Assembly (NCBI GenBank): GCA_026417195.1
Contig: JAOADS010000001.1
Span: forward strand, 1 to 22,837
Direction: 5' to 3'
DNA length: 22,837 bases
DNA from: Ignavibacteria bacterium
GTDB taxonomy: Bacteria; Bacteroidota; Ignavibacteria; Tepidaquicellales; OLB5
In this document: one piece after another, positions 14,785 through 22,837 of the stretch
How positions within the stretch are numbered: the first letter of the stretch is position 1
How the letters are laid out: each line of letters opens with the position of its first letter
Position numbers and translations under genes: made by a program
The notes under the pieces: generated by a model
What the model was told of the DNA's origin: nothing
What the model saw: only the letters and a program-made list of their open reading frames with translations
Database searches by the model: none

Positions 14785-16527
14785 ATGAAAACTTTAATTT
14801 TAATTCTTTTCATGCTTATAGGTTACGCAACAAATTTCAGTAAAGAAAAGAACTCTGATATAACCACAGAAATCCATAGGTTGAATGCTGAGCTGAAGAA
14901 TGAAAATCTCTCCGAGCAGCAACGCTCTGAAATTAACAACAAACTCAACTTACTTCTCGGAGTAAAACAGGAAGAAGACCGCTACGGACTTACAAAATCC
15001 TGTAACATTACAACAAACTTTAATAACCCTCCGTTTACTGAATGGTACAATACAGATGTTTTGGTTTATTCCGGTGCAGTGTCTCCGCACGGAGGTTACC
15101 GTCAGATTGATCTCGATCAGGGTGAAGACGGCTGGATGTATATGGTTGTAAATAAAAATGCACAACCCCCTGGCTTCAACATTTATCTATCATCAAATGG
15201 TGGACAAAGCTGGCCATTCGTTATAAGTTATGCGTCAGGGAGTAACGGATACATACATGGAATTGCTATGCTTGTAGAAAGCAGAAACAATGCAGTACTT
15301 GATTCCACACGTATTCTTGTTTACTTCATATTCAGCACGGTAGCTTCAGGAGATAATGGTGCATTATACCTTTTAAATGTCAAAAGAACCGGAGCGGGCG
15401 GACAGGTCTTTCTTGCAGGAAATCCTTCAAGCGGAAATAAATTTGAATATGTTTCAGCCTGCAGTGATGGTATGTATTGGCAGGCTCCGACTAACATGCA
15501 TGCAGTTGTAAGAGAAGTTCAAAATACCGGGGGACAGGTGGGCTTCAGGCATTTCAGAACTACAGACTGGGGTGTTAATCACGGAAATGTTCTTATTCAG
15601 CCATTTGCTATAGACGCAAATCCAAGTGCTGATTATGCAAACTCGACTGGTGCTTCAGGTGACAGCATTTTCATAGCTGTTGAAAGAAGAGTTAACCCCG
15701 CTACTACACATCTTGTATTACATACCACTCCTTCAACTCCTACTGCAACATTCAACTCTTACACGCTTGGTGCAATAAGTAACGTAAAATTTGAAAGACC
15801 TTCTATAACTATAGTTCAGCAAAGTGCATCTCTTCCAAAGAAAATTGTAATTACATGTTCTCAGGGTAGAAATCCCAGATTTCTTTATTCAACAAATTCT
15901 GGTTTAACCTGGAACGGAACTTTCCTGTTAGGACCTAACTCAAATCAGGTTGCAGACTTTACAATTTGTAACAGCGACTCACTTACTTCCATAGGAGGAC
16001 AATATGTTGTCGCCGGATATGTAACAAATGACGGAGATTCCGTAAACCTGAGACAGATGAACATTCCTCCGACATCAAATTTCTTTTACAATGCACTAAA
16101 CAGTAATCAGGCATCAGGATTTGTTACACCGGTTTGCGCAATATACAAGACAGGCACAACTAAATATGCAACTCTCGGATATGCAGGTTTCGGACCTGCG
16201 AATGTTTATTATGATGGCGAACATCTGATAACAGGTATAACACCTATTAATTCTGAAATACCGGATAGGTTTGAGTTATCTCAGAATTATCCGAATCCGT
16301 TTAATCCGTCAACCAACATAGAATTCGGTATTGTAAAACCTGCTACAGTAAGATTAATTATATATGATGTGTTAGGCAGGGAAGTGATGAAATTATTCCT
16401 GGGAGATCTAAAAGCAGGAACATACAGTGTCAGTATAAATCTTAAGGATTTTTCAAGTGGTGTATATTATTACAGGATTTCATCTGAAGATTTCAACGCT
16501 ACCAAGTTAATGGTATTATCAAAATGA
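14785..16527 (+). CDS. Secreted surface protein with Asp-boxes and T9SS sorting domain
   Basis: A 580-residue exported protein. It starts with a signal peptide (MKTLILILFMLIGYA), then a charged helical stretch (about 25-70, possible coiled coil). The body is rich in Ser, Thr, Gly and Asn and looks like a beta-propeller. Two Asp-box (BNR-like) turns are visible, SSNGGQSW (136-143) and STNSGLTW (369-376), as in sialidase-fold propellers. The last 90 or so residues (from about 490) form a type A T9SS C-terminal domain: NYPNPFNPSTNIEF, then a YDVLGREV core and a final SSGVYYYRI strand. The protein should be exported by Sec, then moved to the cell surface or outside by T9SS. AAGGA (14770-14774) precedes the ATG. 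No enzyme active site was identified. Confidence 0.9.
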   Translation: MKTLILILFMLIGYATNFSKEKNSDITTEIHRLNAELKNENLSEQQRSEINNKLNLLLGVKQEEDRYGLTKSCNITTNFNNPPFTEWYNTDVLVYSGAVSPHGGYRQIDLDQGEDGWMYMVVNKNAQPPGFNIYLSSNGGQSWPFVISYASGSNGYIHGIAMLVESRNNAVLDSTRILVYFIFSTVASGDNGALYLLNVKRTGAGGQVFLAGNPSSGNKFEYVSACSDGMYWQAPTNMHAVVREVQNTGGQVGFRHFRTTDWGVNHGNVLIQPFAIDANPSADYANSTGASGDSIFIAVERRVNPATTHLVLHTTPSTPTATFNSYTLGAISNVKFERPSITIVQQSASLPKKIVITCSQGRNPRFLYSTNSGLTWNGTFLLGPNSNQVADFTICNSDSLTSIGGQYVVAGYVTNDGDSVNLRQMNIPPTSNFFYNALNSNQASGFVTPVCAIYKTGTTKYATLGYAGFGPANVYYDGEHLITGITPINSEIPDRFELSQNYPNPFNPSTNIEFGIVKPATVRLIIYDVLGREVMKLFLGDLKAGTYSVSINLKDFSSGVYYYRISSEDFNATKLMVLSK

Positions 16528-16568
16528 TATTTTAAAAAAATTAACTAATTAAACTTAAAGCAAGACAT

Positions 16569-17636
16569 ATGAAAACAAGAATTTTCATTTTCATTTTGAT
16601 TTCATCAGTAATTTTCTATCTGCATGGATGTAGTGATTCAACTGTAAATCCACCGCCTCCGCCCCCGACTCTGAACGGAATTTTTATTCTCAATGAAGGT
16701 ACCTTTGGTGACCCGCAGTCTTATGATTATTCCTTCATCAATACTTCAAATGACTCTGTTTATTCCAGGGTTTTCAGATCTGCAAATAATTTCAGCCTTA
16801 ATTCCTTTCCAGACGGCATGGTGCTTTACAGAGATAACAACCTTTATGTTACAGCACAGGGGAATTATCTATCTCAGGGCACTATTTATAAAATTAACTC
16901 CAGCAACAATCAGCTGATTTCTTCAAGAAACTTCGGCAAAAATCCGTACAACCTGATAATAGTAAATGATAAAATTTACGTTTCCAACATATCCGGAAGC
17001 TATGTGAGTGTTATGGACATAAATCTAAATCCTATTGCTGATTCCGTTGCAACAGGACCCAATCCGAATGATATGGTTTATTCTATAGGAAACGTTTATG
17101 TAGCTAAGGCAAGCTATACTACTGAATATTCTGTTGCAATAATAAACACAGTTAACAACTCGGTTTCCAAGGTTTTCCTGCCAGCACCTCCGGTTTCTTT
17201 AGTTGAGAGCATAGGTGGAATTTATGTATCATCTTACACAAGAAAGAAACTGTATTTGATAGATTCTTCCAGTTTACTAAAGGATTCTATTCAGATTAAT
17301 ATTCCAAGTCCTGCAATGGGTGAAATGGTAGCCGGAAGTCCGGGGGTAATCTATATTGCTGATTATGATACAGCCACCTACAGTTCGAAAAGGGTATATA
17401 AATTTAATGTTAGCTCCGGACAGATTGATCCTAATTTCAATATTCAGTTCACAGGCACAGATGATGTTTACGGTATAACTTATGATAAAATGAACGGGCG
17501 TCTATACATTACCAATTCAAAGGGAGGTGTACAGAACGGGGAACTGAGAATCTATGACTCAAACGGTAACCTTATAAAGACTTATCCTGATATAGGAGGC
17601 AAATTCCCCAAGAGAGTAGCATTTAAATATCAGTGA
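16569..17636 (+). CDS. Beta-propeller surface lipoprotein, BtuG-like (YncE/DUF5074 type)
   Basis: A 355-residue lipoprotein with a signal peptide and lipobox YLHGC (Cys21), then SDS and a polyproline linker (PPPPPP, about 28-33). The mature part repeats short strands of the form 'NGxLYVxx...V.VID', e.g. GIFILNEGTFGDP, DNNLYVTAQGN, NDKIYVSNISG, GNVYVAKASY, GGIYVSSYTR, GVIYIADYD and GRLYITNSKGG, that is, about seven propeller blades. An 'ILNEG' opening and this repeat type are features of the DUF5074/YncE family, which includes Bacteroides BtuG, a surface cobalamin-binding lipoprotein that pairs with BtuB. Here too the next gene is a TonB-dependent receptor, overlapping by 4 bases. Corrinoid binding is inferred from context; another ligand is possible. 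Confidence 0.85.
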   Translation: MKTRIFIFILISSVIFYLHGCSDSTVNPPPPPPTLNGIFILNEGTFGDPQSYDYSFINTSNDSVYSRVFRSANNFSLNSFPDGMVLYRDNNLYVTAQGNYLSQGTIYKINSSNNQLISSRNFGKNPYNLIIVNDKIYVSNISGSYVSVMDINLNPIADSVATGPNPNDMVYSIGNVYVAKASYTTEYSVAIINTVNNSVSKVFLPAPPVSLVESIGGIYVSSYTRKKLYLIDSSSLLKDSIQINIPSPAMGEMVAGSPGVIYIADYDTATYSSKRVYKFNVSSGQIDPNFNIQFTGTDDVYGITYDKMNGRLYITNSKGGVQNGELRIYDSNGNLIKTYPDIGGKFPKRVAFKYQ

Positions 17637-19585
17637 AATCAAAAATATCAGAAATACTGATTTTTCTGGGCATAGTTAATCTTGCTTCATACTCTCAGTT
17701 AAGCGATACTGTTACTATAGATGAAATAGTTGTATCTGGTAAGTTAAAGACAGTTAAATTATATGCACCAAATAAGGTTCAGATATTCAACAGCGATTTA
17801 ATTTCTTCTCTTAATTCTGTCAGATTAAGCGACCTGCTCAAACATGCTGACGGAATATTTATCAAAGATTATGGTTATTCTTCCGGGCTTAAAACGATAT
17901 CTCTTAATTCCTCACAAAGTGAGCACGTGGGACTTATTTTTAACGGTATAAAACTTAATAATCCCCAGAACGGGCAGTTTGATCTTAGTCTTCTGGGAAT
18001 AGATAATCTGGAGAGTATTGAGGTTTCATCAGGTGGTTCATCAGCGTTATATGGAAGTGAATCCGTAGCTGGTCTTATTTACCTGAAGACTCAAAGTAAT
18101 TTCGATAAAGGACCTGTGTTTTCCTTTTCAGCCGGACTTGCTTCCTTCGGAATGAGAAAGTTTCGGGGAAGCATTTCAGGTAATTTACTAAAAAGTTTAA
18201 ATTACAGTATTTCAGTTTACGATGAAACTTCTGAGAACAATTACAGTTACTTTATAAATACATTCGGCGGCAGGGTTCTCAAGGAGCGCAAGAATTCCGA
18301 TTATAAGTTCAGAAACCTGTTCTCAACTCTGAAATTAGATTTAAATGAATTTTCAAGTGTTACTTTCCTGAACAATCACACTGTTTCATACCGAGGGGTA
18401 CCGGGACCTGAGCTTGGATATGAAGCTTCATCAGCAAGGCAGGACGATAAAATTCTTAATTCTTCTGTTAATTTTAATCACCTTTTTTCCTCAAAATCAT
18501 CACTTAATACCGTATTCTCCTATCAGTATTCTTATCTTAAATATTACGATCCGGCCTCTTTCGGAAATGCTAATGAGCTTAATAGTTTTTTTAAAGTCAA
18601 TACATATGACCTGACAAGTAATTTATCCTTCGGATTAAAAGGTTTTGAGTTTCAGTCAGGGCTTTCAGCTCGTTATAGCTACCTTAACAGTAATCAGACA
18701 GAAAATGCAAGGCTTCTGAATCTTTCTTTATTTTTTACGGGTTCGTCCAAGCAAATTCATATTTTCAGATTTTATCCTTCATTAAGATACGATTATTACT
18801 CACACATAAATACCCGAAATGTTTTTACAGGTAAGTTTGGAATTAATGTTAAACCGTTCTCTGAAACAGATCTTTCTTTTAAAACTTCTTTTGGTAATAA
18901 TTTCCGAGCACCTACATTTAATGAAATTTTCTGGAAGGAATTAGGCAATAAAAACCTGCAACCGGAGAAATCAATCTCATTTGACGGAGGTATTTATTTC
19001 AGGATTCTTGAAAAATGGAACCTGGAAACAGAGTTAAGTTACTCTCTTATACATACAAAAGATCGTATAGTCTGGAGACCGGAGAATGGTTTGGTATGGA
19101 GGCCTGTTAACATTTCAAGAGTTAGAACTGAGGGCATTTTATTCAGTGCTGCCTGTGCAATCAGAATTTGGGAAAGTTTTAAGTTAAGGGCTACTATCAG
19201 TTACTCAGATTTCTCATCAATAAAGATAAGCAGTGATTTCCCCGGGGACCCATCTTATATGAAGCAGATGATATATTTACCCGAAGAGATGCTTAAGTCA
19301 TCCCTGATGATAAAATATTTACCTGTAAGTAAATTAATTAATTCATTATCTTTGAACATATTTTTCAGATATAATTCAGATAGATTTGTTGACGTCGAAA
19401 ATAAAACGAGAGTTCCAGCTTTCGATGTAACAGATGCATATCTTCATTCAGATATGAAGTTCAGTAAGCTTATAGTTGGCTTAAGGTTAGGGATCAACAA
19501 TTTATTTGATGAGGAGTATGAAGTGATCGCTGCCTATCCTCAACCAGTCAGAAATTACAATTTTGAATTTATTTTAAAATATTAG
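17633..19585 (+). CDS. TonB-dependent outer-membrane receptor, BtuB-like
   Basis: A 650-residue receptor with the usual build. A signal peptide is cleaved near SYS-Q22, followed by a TonB box-like VTIDEIVVSG (27-36). The plug domain (about 45-155) contains NGIKLNNPQNGQFDLSLL and IEVSSGGSSALYGSESVAG, and a beta-barrel runs to a C-terminal aromatic strand ending FEFILKY. Length and the 'NNLFDEEYEVIAAYPQPVRN' type ending suit the BtuB group of short receptors without a carboxypeptidase-like extension. The start is GTG at 17633, overlapping the stop of the lipoprotein gene by four bases (GTGA), so the two proteins are translationally coupled, as expected for a lid-plus-barrel complex. Energy would come from TonB-ExbBD encoded elsewhere. 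Cobalamin as the substrate is inferred from neighbours. Confidence 0.92.
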   Translation: MKSKISEILIFLGIVNLASYSQLSDTVTIDEIVVSGKLKTVKLYAPNKVQIFNSDLISSLNSVRLSDLLKHADGIFIKDYGYSSGLKTISLNSSQSEHVGLIFNGIKLNNPQNGQFDLSLLGIDNLESIEVSSGGSSALYGSESVAGLIYLKTQSNFDKGPVFSFSAGLASFGMRKFRGSISGNLLKSLNYSISVYDETSENNYSYFINTFGGRVLKERKNSDYKFRNLFSTLKLDLNEFSSVTFLNNHTVSYRGVPGPELGYEASSARQDDKILNSSVNFNHLFSSKSSLNTVFSYQYSYLKYYDPASFGNANELNSFFKVNTYDLTSNLSFGLKGFEFQSGLSARYSYLNSNQTENARLLNLSLFFTGSSKQIHIFRFYPSLRYDYYSHINTRNVFTGKFGINVKPFSETDLSFKTSFGNNFRAPTFNEIFWKELGNKNLQPEKSISFDGGIYFRILEKWNLETELSYSLIHTKDRIVWRPENGLVWRPVNISRVRTEGILFSAACAIRIWESFKLRATISYSDFSSIKISSDFPGDPSYMKQMIYLPEEMLKSSLMIKYLPVSKLINSLSLNIFFRYNSDRFVDVENKTRVPAFDVTDAYLHSDMKFSKLIVGLRLGINNLFDEEYEVIAAYPQPVRNYNFEFILKY

Positions 19586-19601
19586 CCTTAGATAATAGCT
19601 T

Positions 19602-19609
19602 AAAGGAGG
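19602..19609 (+). promoter_or_regulatory. Strong ribosome binding site of the DUF6580-type gene
   Basis: AAAGGAGG with 9 bases to the ATG at 19619, the closest match to the anti-Shine-Dalgarno in the window. Confidence 0.7.
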
Positions 19610-19618
19610 AATTACCTA

Positions 19619-20164
19619 ATGTTTAACTTCATTACAGCTGCTCTGCTTATTTTATTTGCAGCCTTATCAAGACTTCTTCCTCATCCTATGAACTTTGCAC
19701 CCATAACAGCCATAGCCCTGTTTTCTGGAGTTTATCTTGACAGGAAATATGCTTTCATAATTCCCTTAGCAGCTATGGTTTTAAGCGACGCATTCATGGG
19801 ATTCTACCAGGGTATCTGGTGGGTTTACGGTTCTTTTGCACTTATAGCTTTGATAGGTTTATGGCTGAAGAAAATTATTGAAGGTAAGTCTTCCATATCG
19901 AAAGCATTATTTATTCTAGGGACTACCCTTGCATCATCTGTTGTATTTTTTCTGATTACGAATTTCGGAGTATGGACTGGCGGCTTGCTTTATGAAATGA
20001 CCTGGAACGGACTCCTTCAGTGCTATGTTATGGCTATACCCTTTTTCAGAAATACGGTCGCGGGAGATTTATTTTATGTTACTGTAATGTTTGGTTTATA
20101 CGCCCTGATAAGGAAGTTTGCACCTAAGGGCGATGTAGTTACAGCTGAAACTAAAAAGCAATGA
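19619..20164 (+). CDS. Six-helix membrane protein, DUF6580-type putative transporter (ECF-S-like)
   Basis: A 181-residue integral membrane protein with about six helices. The opening FAALSRLLPHPMNFAPITAI, followed by ALFSGVYL, and the later FFRNTVAGDLFYVTVMFGLYAL are the signature parts of what is called the DUF6580 putative transport family. The size and helix count are like those of the substrate-binding S components of ECF vitamin transporters. It sits 33 bases after the BtuB-like receptor and ends immediately before metH, so it is a good candidate for the inner-membrane step of corrinoid (or a precursor such as cobalt or DMB) uptake. That is inference from gene order; no BtuCDF or ECF ATPase lies in the window. 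The start is fixed by the strong ribosome site. Confidence 0.85.
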   Translation: MFNFITAALLILFAALSRLLPHPMNFAPITAIALFSGVYLDRKYAFIIPLAAMVLSDAFMGFYQGIWWVYGSFALIALIGLWLKKIIEGKSSISKALFILGTTLASSVVFFLITNFGVWTGGLLYEMTWNGLLQCYVMAIPFFRNTVAGDLFYVTVMFGLYALIRKFAPKGDVVTAETKKQ

Positions 20165-22837
20165 ATGTCAGAAGAGCTGGGGAAACACCTTTCCGAAAGG
20201 ATACTTATTTTGGACGGTGCCATGGGCACTATGATACAACGTTATTCTCTCTCCGAAGATGATTACAGGGGAAGAGATTTTAAAGATCACACATCACCTC
20301 TGAAAGGTAATAATGACCTTCTCTCCATTACCCGCCCGGATATAATAAAGCAAATCCATGAAGCATATCTTGAAGCAGGCTCAGATATTATTGAAACCAA
20401 TACGTTTAACGCAAACCGAATTTCCCAATCAGATTACAAGTTAGAGAGTTTTGTAAAACAAATAAATATTCATGCAGCAAAAATTGCAAGAGATGCCGCT
20501 GATAAATACTCTCAATTAACCCCAGACAAACCCCGTTGGGTAGCCGGAGCAGTTGGTCCTCTGAACAAAACCTTATCGCTTTCTCCTGATGTCAACGACC
20601 CGGGTTTCAGGAGTGTTACGTTTGATTACGTCAGGGATGTTTACAGGGAACAGGTTGAAGCTCTTATAGAAGGAGGTGTGGATATAATTCTTATTGAAAC
20701 TGTATTTGACACTCTGAACTGTAAGGCTGCCCTTTATGCGGTAAATGATTATTTCAGGATTACAGGGAAAAAACTTCCAGTTATAGTGTCAGGCACTATA
20801 GTTGATTTAAGCGGTAGAACCCTTTCGGGTCAGACAGTTGAGGCTTTCTGGAATTCAATTTCGCATGCCGGAGTTTTTGCTGTAGGACTGAACTGCTCCC
20901 TGGGTGCCAGAGAAATGCGTCCATACATTGAGGAGTTGTCTGAAAAAGCTGATGTGTTTTTAAGTGTCTATCCGAATGCAGGCTTGCCGAATGAATTCGG
21001 TGGTTATGATGAGCAACCGGAGGAAACTGCAGATTATCTTGAAGACTTTGCAAGAAGCGGTTTCGTTAACATTGCCGGAGGATGTTGCGGAACGACGCCG
21101 GAGCATATTTCTGCAATAGGTTCAAGACTCAGAAACATTTCACCAAGAAAAATACCTGTGATAAAACCGTATCTGAGACTTAGCGGACTTGAGGCTCTTA
21201 ACGTAACTCCATACACAAATTTCGTTAATATCGGAGAGAGGACTAATATAACAGGATCTGTAAGGTTTGCTAAACTAATACGTGAAGGAAATTTTGAAGA
21301 AGCCCTTAGCATAGCTAAACAGCAGGTTGAAAACGGTGCTCAGATAATAGACGTAAATATGGATGAAGCAATGATAGACAGCGAAGCAGCTATGGTTAAG
21401 TTTCTGAATCTCCTTGCTTCTGAACCTGATATAGCAAGGGTACCTGTTATGATAGATTCATCGAAGTGGTCAGTCATAGAAGCCGGGCTTAAATGTCTTC
21501 AGGGGAAAGGGATTGTAAATTCAATTAGTCTTAAAGAGGGAGAGGATAAATTTATTGAACAGGCTGAGAAAATAAAGCTTTATGGTGCAGCAGTTATTGT
21601 CATGGCTTTTGATGAGAAAGGTCAGGCTGATACATTTGAAAGGAAAATAGAAATATGTAAACGTTCATATGATATCCTTACCCGAAAAGTTAAATTTCCT
21701 CCTCAGGATATAATTTTTGATCCGAATATACTTACAATAGCAACAGGAATTGAAGAACATAACAACTATGCTGTTGATTACATCAGGGCAACGAGATGGA
21801 TCAAGGAAAATCTCCCGTATGCAAAGGTGAGCGGCGGTGTCAGCAATATTTCTTTTTCATTCAGAGGGAATAACTATGTAAGAGAGGCTATGCATTCTGC
21901 ATTTCTCTATCATGCGATTAATGCAGGTATGGATATGGGGATTGTTAATGCCGGTATGATAAGCGTGTATGATGAAATACCCGCTGATTTACTTGAACTT
22001 GTTGAAGATGTGATTCTCAACAGAAGACCGGATGCAACGGAAAGATTACTTGAGTTTGCAGAAACTGTAAAGAGAAGCGGCAAGGTAATCAAAGAGGATG
22101 ATAACTGGAGAAATTTATCCGTTGAAGAAAGGCTGAAGCATGCTCTTGTAAAGGGTATAACGGATTATATTGAACAAGACACTGAGGAAGCCAGACAGAA
22201 ATATCCTAAACCTCTTGATGTAATTGAGGGACCTCTGATGGCGGGAATGAATGTGGTGGGGGATCTCTTTGCTGAAGGGAAGATGTTTCTACCTCAGGTT
22301 GTTAAAAGTGCCCGTGTGATGAAAAAGGCTGTCGCATATCTTACACCTTTCATAGAAAAAGAAAAGTTAAGTAGTAAAAACATAGCAGGTAAGATACTTC
22401 TTGCTACAGTTAAAGGAGATGTTCACGATATAGGGAAAAACATAGTTTCAGTTGTTCTCGGATGCAATAATTATGAAGTGATTGATCTCGGAGTTATGGT
22501 ACCGGCTGAGAAGATACTCCATACCGCAAAGGAGAAAAATGTTGATATAATAGGCTTAAGCGGTTTAATTACTCCTTCTCTGGATGAGATGGTTCACGTT
22601 GCAAAGGAGATGGAGAGAAACGGTTTTCAGGTGCCCCTTCTTATAGGAGGTGCAACAACTTCAAAACTTCACGCAGCTGTGAAAATTGCACCTAATTATT
22701 CCCATCCTACAATACATGTTCTTGATGCTTCAAGAAGTGTAACTGTTGCAGGAAATCTCATGAACAGAAAAACAAGGGATTCTTTCATAAGATCTGTAAA
22801 ACAAGAATATGACAGGATGAGAACACAGTACAGAAAC
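20165..22837 (+). CDS. metH: Cobalamin-dependent methionine synthase MetH; 3' end outside window
   Basis: 891 codons are open to the window edge. MetH transfers the methyl group of methyl-tetrahydrofolate via cobalamin to homocysteine. The domains are in order. The homocysteine domain (about 1-320) opens with ILDGAMGTMIQ and has the zinc Cys C244 (GLNCS), C307 and C308 (GGCCGTTPEH), nearly the same numbering as E. coli. The pterin domain (about 340-615) contains NIGERTNITGS (355-365). The cobalamin cap helices (about 630-720) are followed by the B12-binding domain with D752-x-H754-x-x-G757, H754 being the lower axial ligand, then SGLITPS. The C-terminal SAM-reactivation domain would lie beyond the window. 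ATG at 20165 directly follows the TGA of the upstream gene. Confidence 0.97.
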   Translation, partial: MSEELGKHLSERILILDGAMGTMIQRYSLSEDDYRGRDFKDHTSPLKGNNDLLSITRPDIIKQIHEAYLEAGSDIIETNTFNANRISQSDYKLESFVKQINIHAAKIARDAADKYSQLTPDKPRWVAGAVGPLNKTLSLSPDVNDPGFRSVTFDYVRDVYREQVEALIEGGVDIILIETVFDTLNCKAALYAVNDYFRITGKKLPVIVSGTIVDLSGRTLSGQTVEAFWNSISHAGVFAVGLNCSLGAREMRPYIEELSEKADVFLSVYPNAGLPNEFGGYDEQPEETADYLEDFARSGFVNIAGGCCGTTPEHISAIGSRLRNISPRKIPVIKPYLRLSGLEALNVTPYTNFVNIGERTNITGSVRFAKLIREGNFEEALSIAKQQVENGAQIIDVNMDEAMIDSEAAMVKFLNLLASEPDIARVPVMIDSSKWSVIEAGLKCLQGKGIVNSISLKEGEDKFIEQAEKIKLYGAAVIVMAFDEKGQADTFERKIEICKRSYDILTRKVKFPPQDIIFDPNILTIATGIEEHNNYAVDYIRATRWIKENLPYAKVSGGVSNISFSFRGNNYVREAMHSAFLYHAINAGMDMGIVNAGMISVYDEIPADLLELVEDVILNRRPDATERLLEFAETVKRSGKVIKEDDNWRNLSVEERLKHALVKGITDYIEQDTEEARQKYPKPLDVIEGPLMAGMNVVGDLFAEGKMFLPQVVKSARVMKKAVAYLTPFIEKEKLSSKNIAGKILLATVKGDVHDIGKNIVSVVLGCNNYEVIDLGVMVPAEKILHTAKEKNVDIIGLSGLITPSLDEMVHVAKEMERNGFQVPLLIGGATTSKLHAAVKIAPNYSHPTIHVLDASRSVTVAGNLMNRKTRDSFIRSVKQEYDRMRTQYRN

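Noticed and set aside
20796..22092. Antisense frames opposite metH
   Set aside because: They are shadows of a highly conserved coding sequence, with no ribosome sites and unnatural composition.

Overview
The window reads as a piece of chromosome from an AT-rich member of the Bacteroidota/Ignavibacteriota (FCB) group. Three things point there: a surface protein (14785-16527) with a type IX secretion C-terminal sorting domain of the 'NYPNPFNPST' kind; a GldA/GldF/GldG-type ABC system; and promoters of the Bacteroidota form TTG-N20-TAnnTTTG upstream of two transcription units. Non-ATG starts are frequent (TTG at 8980, 9089 and 10863; GTG at 17633). I see no tRNA, rRNA, CRISPR array, insertion sequence or phage gene.

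Layout. (a) 1-3290, plus strand: the 3' part of a polytopic membrane protein (possibly ABC-2 permease-like), then a large membrane protein carrying a spermidine-synthase-like SAM domain. (b) 7639-3309, minus strand: a tight four-gene operon of ABC ATPase, ABC-2 permease, GldG-like protein and DUF4340 protein. Its terminator hairpin lies inside the last codons of the convergent gene. (c) 7640-7993: a 354-base gap with no convincing gene. (d) 7994-10715: a divergent pair of an NAD-dependent epimerase/reductase (minus) and a serine palmitoyltransferase-like enzyme (plus), with a small lipoprotein one base behind the latter. This fits sphingolipid base synthesis (inference). (e) 10763-12764: a good promoter, an Lrp/AsnC regulator and a type I glutamine synthetase, with two AT-rich palindromes in the leader that could be operators. 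(f) 12838-14268, minus: an unrecognised, probably helical 476-residue cytoplasmic protein. (g) 14479-22837, plus: a long co-directional run of a single-domain FN3 protein, a T9SS-exported surface protein with Asp-boxes, a BtuG-like beta-propeller lipoprotein, a BtuB-like TonB-dependent receptor, a six-helix DUF6580-type membrane protein and cobalamin-dependent methionine synthase MetH (cut by the window end).

The most interesting unit is (g). Gene order suggests a corrinoid capture, import and use module: surface lipoprotein, outer-membrane receptor, candidate inner-membrane carrier and a B12 enzyme. Two preceding genes, including a secreted T9SS protein, may belong to the same transcript. 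I could not see a cobalamin riboswitch at any of its short intergenic gaps, so its control may differ from the usual.
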